Assembly: GCF_024519455.1 (NCBI RefSeq)
Contig: NZ_JALJRY010000010.1
Span: forward strand, 62,001 to 126,000
Length of the DNA stretch: 64,000 bases
Direction: 5' to 3'
Source of the DNA: Streptomyces sp. STR69
GTDB taxonomy: Bacteria; Actinomycetota; Actinomycetes; Streptomycetales; Streptomycetaceae
Part shown: piece after piece, positions 34,675-41,684 of the stretch
Position numbering within the stretch: position 1 is the first letter of the stretch
Layout: each line of letters starts with the position of its first letter
Made by a program: the position numbers and the translations under genes
Notes under the pieces: generated by a model
The model's database searches: none
Seen by the model: only the letters and a program-made list of their open reading frames with translations
What the model was told of the DNA's origin: nothing

Positions 34675-35502
34675 ATGGCGGCGGCACGGACCGAGCGGAA
34701 TCGGAATGTTCTGATCACAGGCGGCTCGGCGGGGATCGGGCGGGCCTGCGTACGGCGGTTCGCGCGCGGCGGCGACCACGTCTGGTTCACCTACCACTCG
34801 GGACGCGAGCGTGCGGCCCGGCTGGTCGCCGAACTGGCCGGCACCGGCCGGCACCCGGCGCGGGCCTTCGAGTTCCGCCAGGGCGAGTGGCCCGACCATG
34901 AACGCCTGGTCGCGGAACTGCCCGGACCGGTCGACGTACTCGTCAACAACGCGGCGGTCGGCTCGAAGACCGTCGAGCACTACGTCCCCGGGCCCGGCCA
35001 CACCCAGGACGCTGCGTTCCTGCAGATCAACGCGGTGGGGCCGCTCTGGCTCACCGAGCAGCTGCTGCCGGGGATGCGGGCGCGCGGACGCGGCACGATC
35101 GTCAACGTCGCCAGTGTCGGCGGGGGCGTCGCGCAGTTCCCGGGTTTCCGTGTCGCGGACGGCATGAGCAAGGCGGCCCTCGCCTACCTCACCCGGCACC
35201 TGGCCGCCGAACTGGTTCACGACCCCGTCGACGTCGTCGCCGTCTGCCCCGGCGCGGTGGAGACCCCCATGTTCGAGGCCAGCACCCTGGCGGGCCTCAC
35301 CCCGCAGGAACGTGCGACCCTGGAATCCACCCTCCCCCGGGGCCGCCTGATCGCCCCCACGGAGATAGCCGACCTGATCTGGCACCTGACCGGCCCCCTC
35401 GCCGGCCTCCTCCACGGAGCGGTGCTCGACGCGTCGATGGGACTGGGGGTACGCCCGGGTCTGCTGGGCGGGGTGGCGGAGGGCGCGGGGGTGGAGCGGT
35501 GA
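34675..35502 (+). CDS. Short-chain dehydrogenase/reductase, catalytic Tyr missing
   Basis: A 275-residue Rossmann-fold protein: TGGSAGIG at 15-22, NNAA at 91-94, Asn119, Ser147 in VASVGGG and Lys166. The usual catalytic Tyr four residues before the Lys is Asp162 (VADGMSK). The remaining C-terminal substrate-binding region is intact (CPGAVETPMF). A different Tyr or an altered mechanism would be needed. It opens a rightward set: SDR, aminotransferase, diiron oxygenase, TDO-like enzyme. The ATG follows GGGGG. Substrate unknown. Confidence 0.8.
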   Translation: MAAARTERNRNVLITGGSAGIGRACVRRFARGGDHVWFTYHSGRERAARLVAELAGTGRHPARAFEFRQGEWPDHERLVAELPGPVDVLVNNAAVGSKTVEHYVPGPGHTQDAAFLQINAVGPLWLTEQLLPGMRARGRGTIVNVASVGGGVAQFPGFRVADGMSKAALAYLTRHLAAELVHDPVDVVAVCPGAVETPMFEASTLAGLTPQERATLESTLPRGRLIAPTEIADLIWHLTGPLAGLLHGAVLDASMGLGVRPGLLGGVAEGAGVER

Positions 35503-35880
35503 CGGTGACGGCGGATTCGGTCGCCGGTGCCCGGGCGTGGGCCTCGGCGTCCTGTCGGGGTGTGTGTCGGGTGGCTGGGTCTGGAGCGGGTGGGGCCGTC
35601 CGGTCGGTTCCGGCTTTGCGGCGGGGGGTGGGTTCGGTCGCCGGACCCTGTGCGGTGGCTGCGGTTTCCGGCCGGGGTGCGGGTCCAGTCGCGGGTGCTC
35701 GGGCGTCGGCCTCGGCGTCCTGTCGGGTGTGCGTCGCGTGGTCGGGTCCGGTGCGGGTGGGGCTGTCCGGTCGGTTCCGGCGTGCTGCGCGGGGGCGGTC
35801 GCCGGTTCGCGCGTATCGGCGCCGGACCCCCGCCGGACCCCGCGTCGCGTTGCCGTCTCGCCCGCGTTCGGAGTCGGCCC
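35503..35880. repeat. Gene-poor spacer with imperfect 168-bp direct repeat
   Basis: No convincing gene. GCCTCGGCGT and about 95 bp around it at 35541 recur at 35709, 168 bp apart, with GTCCGGTCGGTTCCGG also repeated at that period. The region is unusually G-rich on the plus strand. It separates the SDR from the aminotransferase and may contain the promoter of the latter. Confidence 0.6.
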
Positions 35881-37182
35881 GTGACCCCGGTCTCCCGGCA
35901 GGCCGCCCGCCTGGTCGTCGGTTCGCCCGCCATCGCGGAGGCGCACTTCCGGGCGGAGGAGTTGCCCTATCACCCCCGGCTGCGTCCCGACGGCTGGCTC
36001 AATCTCGGGACCGCGGAGAACCGACTCGTCCAGGACCTGCACACCGAGCCGCCCCGCCCGCTGACGGCCCGCGACACCCGTTACGCGCCCCTGTACGGAA
36101 CCCCTGAGCTGCGCGCGCACCTCGCGCGGCACCTCACCGGCCCGGGGGAGCGGCCGGTCGACCCCGAGGACCTGGTGGTCGTGGCCGGGGCGACGGCGGC
36201 CCTGGACGTGGTGGCCACCGCGCTGTGCGACCCGGGCGAGGCGATCGTCGTACCCACGCCCTGCTACGGCGCCTTCGACACGGACCTCGGGGGACGCTCG
36301 GGCGCCCGGCTGCTCCTCGCCCCGCCGGACCCGGAGGACGGCCACGGGCTCTCCGTACGCGCAGTGGACCGGACGCTGGCCGAGGCCCGGCGCGACGGCG
36401 TGGACGTACGGGCCGTCGCGCTCGCGTCCCCGGCCAACCCGACCGGAGAGGTCCACCCGCCCGCGAAACTGAGGGAGTTGGCGGAAGTGGCGGCCCACCA
36501 CGGTGTCGATGTCGTCGCCGACGAGATCTACGCCGGCTCCGTGTTCGGGCCCGGCCCCTTCACCGGCCTGCGGACGGTCGCCGCCGACTCCGCCCGCGTG
36601 CACACCGTGTGGGGCTTCGCGAAGGACTTCGGGCTGCCCGGCTTCAAGGCGGGCGTCCTGCACACCACCGACCCGGAGATCCGCGCCGCCGCCCGCGCCC
36701 TCGCCTACTTCGCCCCCGTCTCCACCCACACCCAGGCCCATCTCACCACCCTCCTCGCCGACCCCGCCCGGGTGCACGCGTTCCTCGCCGAGAACCGCCG
36801 CCGCCTCGGCGCCTCCTACGCCCGCGCCACGGCCCTGCTCGACGCCTTCGGCATCCCGTACGCCCCCGCGCAGGCGGGCTGCTCGATCTGGGCCGACCTG
36901 GCCGCCCGGCTGCCCTGCCCCGGCTTCGCCGGCGAACGCGCGCTGTGGCGGGAGATCCTCGACCGCACCCACGTCAGCATCCTGCCCGGCGAGGCCTTCC
37001 ACGCTCCTCGCCCCGGCTGGTTCCGCGTCTGCCACTCGCTCGACGCGGCCCTCGTGGAGGAGGCCCTGACCCGCCTCGGCCGCCTGCTCGACGAGAAGAC
37101 CGAGAAGGCCGAGAAGGCCGAGAAGGGAGCACCCCATGACGACCCACGACACACCACCGGGCCCGCTCGACCGCTGGTATGA
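35881..37182 (+). CDS. PLP-dependent class I/II aminotransferase
   Basis: A 433-residue fold-type I enzyme. Key positions: Asn186 in SPANPTGE, Asp214 and Tyr217 in DEIYAGS, Lys248 in GFAKDFGLPGFKAG (Schiff base with PLP), and a C-terminal Arg in FRVCHSLD. The KDFGLPGFKAG run is ACC-synthase-like. The usual Ser of S-x-x-K is replaced, and the last 30 residues are a charged EKTEKAEKAEK tail encoded by 9-bp repeats that overlaps the next gene by 47 bases. GTG 35881 has GGAG eight bases upstream. Probably transaminates or eliminates on an unusual amino acid. Confidence 0.82.
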   Translation: MTPVSRQAARLVVGSPAIAEAHFRAEELPYHPRLRPDGWLNLGTAENRLVQDLHTEPPRPLTARDTRYAPLYGTPELRAHLARHLTGPGERPVDPEDLVVVAGATAALDVVATALCDPGEAIVVPTPCYGAFDTDLGGRSGARLLLAPPDPEDGHGLSVRAVDRTLAEARRDGVDVRAVALASPANPTGEVHPPAKLRELAEVAAHHGVDVVADEIYAGSVFGPGPFTGLRTVAADSARVHTVWGFAKDFGLPGFKAGVLHTTDPEIRAAARALAYFAPVSTHTQAHLTTLLADPARVHAFLAENRRRLGASYARATALLDAFGIPYAPAQAGCSIWADLAARLPCPGFAGERALWREILDRTHVSILPGEAFHAPRPGWFRVCHSLDAALVEEALTRLGRLLDEKTEKAEKAEKGAPHDDPRHTTGPARPLV

Positions 37183-38116
37183 GCAGGCGGGCGTCCGCAC
37201 CGGGGTGCGCCGCATGTTCCACGAGGAGACCGAGCGCGGCCAGGTCTTCTTCCCGGCCGCCCTGGTGCCGTACGCCCGCCACGAGGCCGTACGGGAACTG
37301 CCGTCCGAGCGGGTGCGCGAGCTGACCGTGCGGCACCTCTACCAGTTCCTGCTGTCGACGACCCACCTGGAGACCCGGGTCGTGAACACGGCCGCCGAGG
37401 CCGTGGCCAACGGCCGGACCGGACTCGACCTGCCCGCCGCACTGCGCCCGGACGCCTTCAAGGTCTACTGCGACGAGGGCTACCACGCCCTCTACAGCCT
37501 CGACCTGGCCGACCAGATCGCCGCCGTCACCGGCATCCCGATACCGGACCAGGACTACGGCGGCTTCGTCGATCGGCTACGGGCGTCCGCGCACCGCGCG
37601 CTGCCCGGCGCGCCCGCCCTCGCCGGACTCCTCCAGGCGGTGGTGTTCGAGACGCTGATCACGGCCGTGCTCAACGAGGTGCCGGGCGACCCGTCCGTGG
37701 TCGGCGTGGTGCGCGACCTGCTGCGCGACCACGCCCGGGACGAGGGCCGCCACCACCGTTTCTTCTCCGCCCTCTTCCGCGAGGTGTGGACCCACCTCTC
37801 CACCGCCGACCGGACCGCCGCCGCCCACGCCCTGCCCGAACTGATCCGGGCCGCCCTGACCTGGGACCTCGCCCCCGTCCGCACCTCACTGCGGCTGGCC
37901 GGCCTCGACCCCGACACCGCCCGCCGGGTCGCCGACGACTGCTGCGCGGCCGGCCCGGACCCCCGCCGCCTGAACGAGACCGCCCGTTCGACGCTACGGC
38001 TCTGCGCGGCCGTCGGAGTCTTCGAACTCCCGGGCGCCCGCGAGCACTTCGCGGCCCACGGCCTCGGCGACGGCCACGCCCACGGCTTCGGCGACGACCA
38101 CGAGGAGACCCCGTGA
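37136..38116 (+). CDS. AurF-type diiron N-oxygenase
   Basis: A 326-residue helical protein with all seven AurF-like iron ligands: Glu79, Glu114, His117, Glu172, His199, Glu203 and His206 (motifs HLET, CDEGYH, FETL, DHARDEGRHH). The spacing (35, 3, 55, 27, 4, 3) is almost that of p-aminobenzoate N-oxygenase (35, 3, 57, 27, 4, 3 from memory). Such enzymes oxidise amines to hydroxylamine, nitroso or nitro groups, or hydroxylate beta-carbons. A His/Gly/Asp-rich tail (305-326) is unusual. GGGAG precedes the ATG, and the stop overlaps the next gene. Confidence 0.85.
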   Translation: MTTHDTPPGPLDRWYEQAGVRTGVRRMFHEETERGQVFFPAALVPYARHEAVRELPSERVRELTVRHLYQFLLSTTHLETRVVNTAAEAVANGRTGLDLPAALRPDAFKVYCDEGYHALYSLDLADQIAAVTGIPIPDQDYGGFVDRLRASAHRALPGAPALAGLLQAVVFETLITAVLNEVPGDPSVVGVVRDLLRDHARDEGRHHRFFSALFREVWTHLSTADRTAAAHALPELIRAALTWDLAPVRTSLRLAGLDPDTARRVADDCCAAGPDPRRLNETARSTLRLCAAVGVFELPGAREHFAAHGLGDGHAHGFGDDHEETP

Positions 38117-38856
38117 ACCCGACCCCGACCCCAACCACAACGACCCTCACCTACGGCAACTACCTGCGCCTGCCGCAGCTCCTCGGCCAGCAGCTGCCGC
38201 AGGCCGGCGCCGCGCACGACGAGCATCTGTTCATCACCGTGCACCAGGTGCACGAACTCTGGTTCAAGCAGCTCCTCGTCGAGCTCACGGACGCCCGCGA
38301 CCGGATGCTGGCGGGCGAGAACGCCGTAGCGGTACGACGGCTGCGCCGCTGCCGGGAGATCGAGCGGGCGCTGCTCGACGCGCTGGCGTTGCTGGACACC
38401 ATGGTGCCGGGCGACTTCGAGGCGTTCCGCGGTGCGCTCGGCACGGCCAGCGGCGGGCAGTCCGCGCAGTTCCACGAGATCGAGGCGCTCTCGGCGCGCC
38501 GGGACCACCGCACCCGCTCGATGCGCTGGCTGACGGAGGCCGAGCGGGCCCGGCTGGACCGGCGGCTGCTGGAGCCGACGCTGTGGGACGGGTTCCTCGC
38601 GGCGCGGGCGGGCCTCCCGCGGACGGGCCGGGCCGCGGCCTTCCGGGGCGAGGGCCCGCTCGGGGAACTGGCGGACGCGCTGCTGGGCCACGACGAGGGC
38701 TGGGCGCTGTGGCGGGCCCGGCACGTCCTGGTCGTGGAGCGGCAGATCGGCAAGGGCCGGGGTACGGCGGGCAGTTCGGGGGCCGCGTATCTGCGGGAGC
38801 GCACCGGTGAACGGTTCTTCCCGGAGCTGTGGGAGGCTCGGGGCGCCGTGCTGTGA
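38113..38856 (+). CDS. Tryptophan 2,3-dioxygenase homologue
   Basis: A 247-residue heme protein of the TDO family: LTYGNYLRL at 12-20, distal His44 in FITVHQVHELWFKQ, SGGQS at 113-117, proximal His204 in WRARHVLVVERQIG and GTAGSSG at 217-223. It is shorter than typical TDO (about 280-300). In canonical enzymes SGFQS is followed by an Arg thought to hold the substrate carboxylate; the equivalent position here is His121 and Phe is Gly115. A substrate other than free L-Trp is therefore likely. GTG start overlaps the AurF-like stop (GTGA), so it is the last gene of the operon. Confidence 0.85.
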   Translation: MNPTPTPTTTTLTYGNYLRLPQLLGQQLPQAGAAHDEHLFITVHQVHELWFKQLLVELTDARDRMLAGENAVAVRRLRRCREIERALLDALALLDTMVPGDFEAFRGALGTASGGQSAQFHEIEALSARRDHRTRSMRWLTEAERARLDRRLLEPTLWDGFLAARAGLPRTGRAAAFRGEGPLGELADALLGHDEGWALWRARHVLVVERQIGKGRGTAGSSGAAYLRERTGERFFPELWEARGAVL

Positions 38857-38892
38857 GCCACTGATGTGCCCGCTGTGCGGGCGGGTCGGGCG

Positions 38893-38922
38893 GAAGCCCG
38901 GAGGGAATGTCCTCCGGGCTTC
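38893..38922. terminator. 12-bp terminator after TDO-like gene
   Basis: GAAGCCCGGAGG (38893-38904) pairs with 38911-38922 around GAATGT, followed by TTCTGTTG. Marks the end of the SDR-aminotransferase-AurF-TDO operon. Confidence 0.8.
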
Positions 38923-38986
38923 TTCTGTTGTGGGGTAGCAGAAAGTTCAACGCTCAACTAAACTCGACGCACAAGGAGGTCCCGAC

Positions 38987-39958
38987 ATGCCTGCAGTGAC
39001 CGTAGAGAACCCGCTGACCCTGCCCCGCGTGGCCGCGCCGGCCGACGCCGTGGCACGTCCCGTGCTCACCGTCACGACCGCACCCGGCGGTTTCGAGGGT
39101 GAGGGCTTCCCGGTGCGCCGAGCGTTCGCCGGGATCAACTACCGTCACCTCGACCCGTTCATCATGATGGACCAGATGGGCGAGGTGGAGTACGCGCCGG
39201 GCGAGCCCAAGGGCACCCCCTGGCACCCGCACCGCGGCTTCGAGACCGTCACCTACATCATCGACGGCGTCTTCGACCACCAGGACTCCAACGGTGGCGG
39301 CGGCACCATCACCAACGGCGACACCCAGTGGATGACTGCGGGCGCGGGCCTGCTGCACATCGAGGCGCCGCCGGAGTCCCTCGTCGTGTCCGGCGGCCTC
39401 TTCCACGGTCTGCAGCTGTGGGTGAACCTCCCGGCCAAGGACAAGATGATGGCCCCGCGCTACCAGGACATCCGCGGCGGACAGGTGCAGTTGCTGACCA
39501 CTCCGGACGGCGGCGCGCTGCTGCGCGTCATCGCCGGTGAGCTGGACGGCCACCAGGGCCCCGGCATCACGCATACCCCGATCACGATGGTGCACGCCAC
39601 CGTGGCGCCGGGCGCGGAGCTCACTCTGCCGTGGCGCGAGGACTTCAACGGCCTCGTCTACGTGATGGCGGGCAAGGGCTCGGTCGGCGCGGACCGCCGC
39701 CCGATCCACCTGGGCCAGACCGCCGTCTTCGGCACCGGCTCCTCGCTGACCGTCCGCGCGGACGAGCAGCAGGACGGGAACACTCCGGACCTGGAGGTCG
39801 TCATCCTCGGCGGCCGGCCGATCCGGGAGCCGATGGCGCACTACGGACCGTTCGTCATGAACACCCGCGAGGAACTCCAGCAGGCCTTCGAGGACTTCCA
39901 GAAGGGCCGGCTGGGCACCATCCCCGCCGTGCACGGAATGGGCGAGGGCGGCCTGTAA
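38987..39958 (+). CDS. Pirin family protein
   Basis: A 323-residue double cupin. The metal site is in WHPHRGFETVTYIIDG (about 77-92) and a later HIE in LLHIEAPPE; the second cupin covers about 180-310. Pirins act as metal-dependent oxygenases or redox regulators; quercetinase activity is known for some. The ATG has an ideal AAGGAGGT site, and TAAACT near 38960 may be a -10 box. Monocistronic between strong terminators. Confidence 0.85.
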   Translation: MPAVTVENPLTLPRVAAPADAVARPVLTVTTAPGGFEGEGFPVRRAFAGINYRHLDPFIMMDQMGEVEYAPGEPKGTPWHPHRGFETVTYIIDGVFDHQDSNGGGGTITNGDTQWMTAGAGLLHIEAPPESLVVSGGLFHGLQLWVNLPAKDKMMAPRYQDIRGGQVQLLTTPDGGALLRVIAGELDGHQGPGITHTPITMVHATVAPGAELTLPWREDFNGLVYVMAGKGSVGADRRPIHLGQTAVFGTGSSLTVRADEQQDGNTPDLEVVILGGRPIREPMAHYGPFVMNTREELQQAFEDFQKGRLGTIPAVHGMGEGGL

Positions 39959-39974
39959 GCCTTCGTGCAACGGA

Positions 39975-40018
39975 AACGCCCGAAGCCCCGTCCGGACAAG
40001 GACGGGGCTTCGGGCGTT
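39975..40018. terminator. 19-bp terminator after pirin gene
   Basis: 39975-39993 pairs perfectly with 40000-40018 (CGCCCGAAGCCCCGTCC core) around a 6-nt loop. The longest stem in the window. Confidence 0.85.
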
Positions 40019-40058
40019 CGCGGCCCGGTTCAGGGGGTGTGCGTCCACGCCGGTCCGG

Positions 40059-40095
40059 ATGCTCCGTCCGGGTGACCTGGACCCGGACGGAGCAT
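40059..40095. repeat. 15-bp inverted repeat upstream of inhibitor gene
   Basis: ATGCTCCGTCCGGGT (40059-40073) and its exact inverse (40081-40095) around a 7-nt loop lie 62 bp before the inhibitor start. It could be a second terminator or a regulatory hairpin in the leader. Confidence 0.65.
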
Positions 40096-40157
40096 GAAGG
40101 TCCCGCTCATGGAAAGAGACGGGCTGAAAGTGGACGTCGAATGCAAGGAAGTCACCC

Positions 40158-40556
40158 GTGCGTATCCGCATGAGTCCGGCCGTCGCCGTGGCAGCCGCCT
40201 GTCTCGCCCTGACCGGCGCGGCAAGCCCCACCCAGGCCCGTACCCCCTCCACCTCCACCGAACAGGCGGCGAGCGCCGCGCTGCACCGCGCGGACGAGAA
40301 CTGCGGGAGCGGTGAGATCTGCTTCTGGCACGACAGGAACTACTCGGGCACCCCCTGGCGGTGGACCCCCGGCTCCGGGTACCGCGACATGCCGTCCAAC
40401 CTGCACGACCACGTGTACTCCTTCAAGGCCAACGCCAACGCGTGCTTCATCGACTGGAGCCCGCAGGAGAAGCGGCCGGTCCTCTCCGGCGACTACGCCC
40501 AGGCCTACGACACCAACTTCGGCACCAGGATCGACGCGGTGGGCCCCACCTGCTGA
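40158..40556 (+). CDS. Secreted peptidase inhibitor family I36 protein
   Basis: A 132-residue exported protein with a signal peptide (MRIRMSPAVAVAAACLALTGAA, cleavage near 28) and a mature crystallin-like domain with four Cys, containing CFWHDRNYSGTPWRW. This is the SMI (Streptomyces metalloproteinase inhibitor) family I36. It should bind extracellular metalloproteases. GTG start with AAGGAA upstream. Followed by a terminator. Confidence 0.85.
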   Translation: MRIRMSPAVAVAAACLALTGAASPTQARTPSTSTEQAASAALHRADENCGSGEICFWHDRNYSGTPWRWTPGSGYRDMPSNLHDHVYSFKANANACFIDWSPQEKRPVLSGDYAQAYDTNFGTRIDAVGPTC

Positions 40557-40568
40557 GTCCGTCACCCG

Positions 40569-40600
40569 GGCGGGCCGTCCCCACGGGACGGCCCGCCTTT
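40569..40600. terminator. 13-bp terminator after inhibitor gene
   Basis: GGCGGGCCGTCCC (40569-40581) pairs exactly with 40585-40597 around CAC, then TTT. Confidence 0.85.
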
Positions 40601-40619
40601 CGCGTGTTCGGCTGGAACC

Positions 40620-41684
40620 GTGCAGCTCCTCCCCGGTCCCGTGCGCCGCCTCGCCGCCTGGTGCGCCGTCATCCTGCTCGTCTCCGGGGTCGGCTACGTC
40701 GGGATCCGGCTCTGCGTCGAGTTCAGGACCGCCGTCACACCCGTGCTGCTCGCGCTGCTCGGCACCGCGCTGCTCGGGCCGTTGTACCGGCGGCTGGTGA
40801 AGGCCGGGGTCAACCGGTCCGTGGCCGCCGCCGTCACCTGTGTCGCCGTCGTCGCCGTGGTCGGCGGTGCCGTCTACATCGTCGTGGCCGCGCTGATCGA
40901 CACCGGGGACCAGATCGTGAACGCGGTCAAGGACGCGGGCAACTCCGTCGCCGACCACTTCGGCGCAGCCGGGACCTCACTCGACGACCTTGCCTCCAAC
41001 GCCAAGGAACTCCTCGCCAAGTTCGGCGGGACGGCCGCCTCCAACGTGATCAGCGGGGTCAGCGTCGTCGGCGAGGCCATCGCCATGGCCGTACTGGCGC
41101 TGCTGCTCGTCTTCTTCTTCCTGCGCGACTCCCACCTCGCCACCGGGCTGCTGCGCTCGCTCGCCCCGCACGGCACCGCCGACCTCGTCGAGGCCATGGC
41201 CCGCCGCGCCTTCGAGGGCGTCGAGGGCTTCATGCGCGGGACGACCGTGATCGCCCTCATCGACGCCACCTGCATCGGCATCGGCCTGCTCGTGCTGGAC
41301 GTGCCCGGGGCGGTGGGCCTGGCCGCACTGGTCTTCGTCGGCGCCTACATCCCCTACCTCGGCGCGTTCCTCTCCGGCGCGGTCGCCGTGCTGGTCGCGC
41401 TCGCCGACCGGGGTGCCGTCATCGCCCTGTGGGCTCTCGGGGTCGTCCTCGCCGTGCAGGTCCTGGAGGGCCACGTCCTCCAGCCGATGATCCAGAGCCG
41501 GACCGTGCAGATGCACCCGGCGGTCGTGATGATCGCGATCACCGCCGGAGCCTCCGTGGCCGGCATCCTCGGCATGCTGCTCGCGGTCCCGCTGACCGCC
41601 GCCGTCTTCGGCGTCGTCCACGAACTGCGGGCGCGCTACGGCACGACGGATCCCGCCGGGGAACCGTCGCCGTCGGACTCGTAG
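40620..41684 (+). CDS. AI-2E family transporter
   Basis: A 354-residue membrane protein of the AI-2E/PerM family with about seven helices, the conserved GLLGAYIPYLGAFLSG-like segment (VFVGAYIPYLGAFLSG, about 238-253) and a soluble insertion (about 95-140). Members act in ion or small-molecule export; the AI-2 link is historical. The GTG start is close after the upstream terminator. The last 49 bases overlap the convergent phosphatase gene. Confidence 0.85.
   Translation: MQLLPGPVRRLAAWCAVILLVSGVGYVGIRLCVEFRTAVTPVLLALLGTALLGPLYRRLVKAGVNRSVAAAVTCVAVVAVVGGAVYIVVAALIDTGDQIVNAVKDAGNSVADHFGAAGTSLDDLASNAKELLAKFGGTAASNVISGVSVVGEAIAMAVLALLLVFFFLRDSHLATGLLRSLAPHGTADLVEAMARRAFEGVEGFMRGTTVIALIDATCIGIGLLVLDVPGAVGLAALVFVGAYIPYLGAFLSGAVAVLVALADRGAVIALWALGVVLAVQVLEGHVLQPMIQSRTVQMHPAVVMIAITAGASVAGILGMLLAVPLTAAVFGVVHELRARYGTTDPAGEPSPSDS

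Noticed and set aside
34639..37215. Very long minus-strand frame (858 codons) opposite the SDR and aminotransferase
   Set aside because: It is antisense to two genes with recognised domains, its product is Arg/Gly/Pro-rich with no family, and long antisense frames are expected at this GC content.
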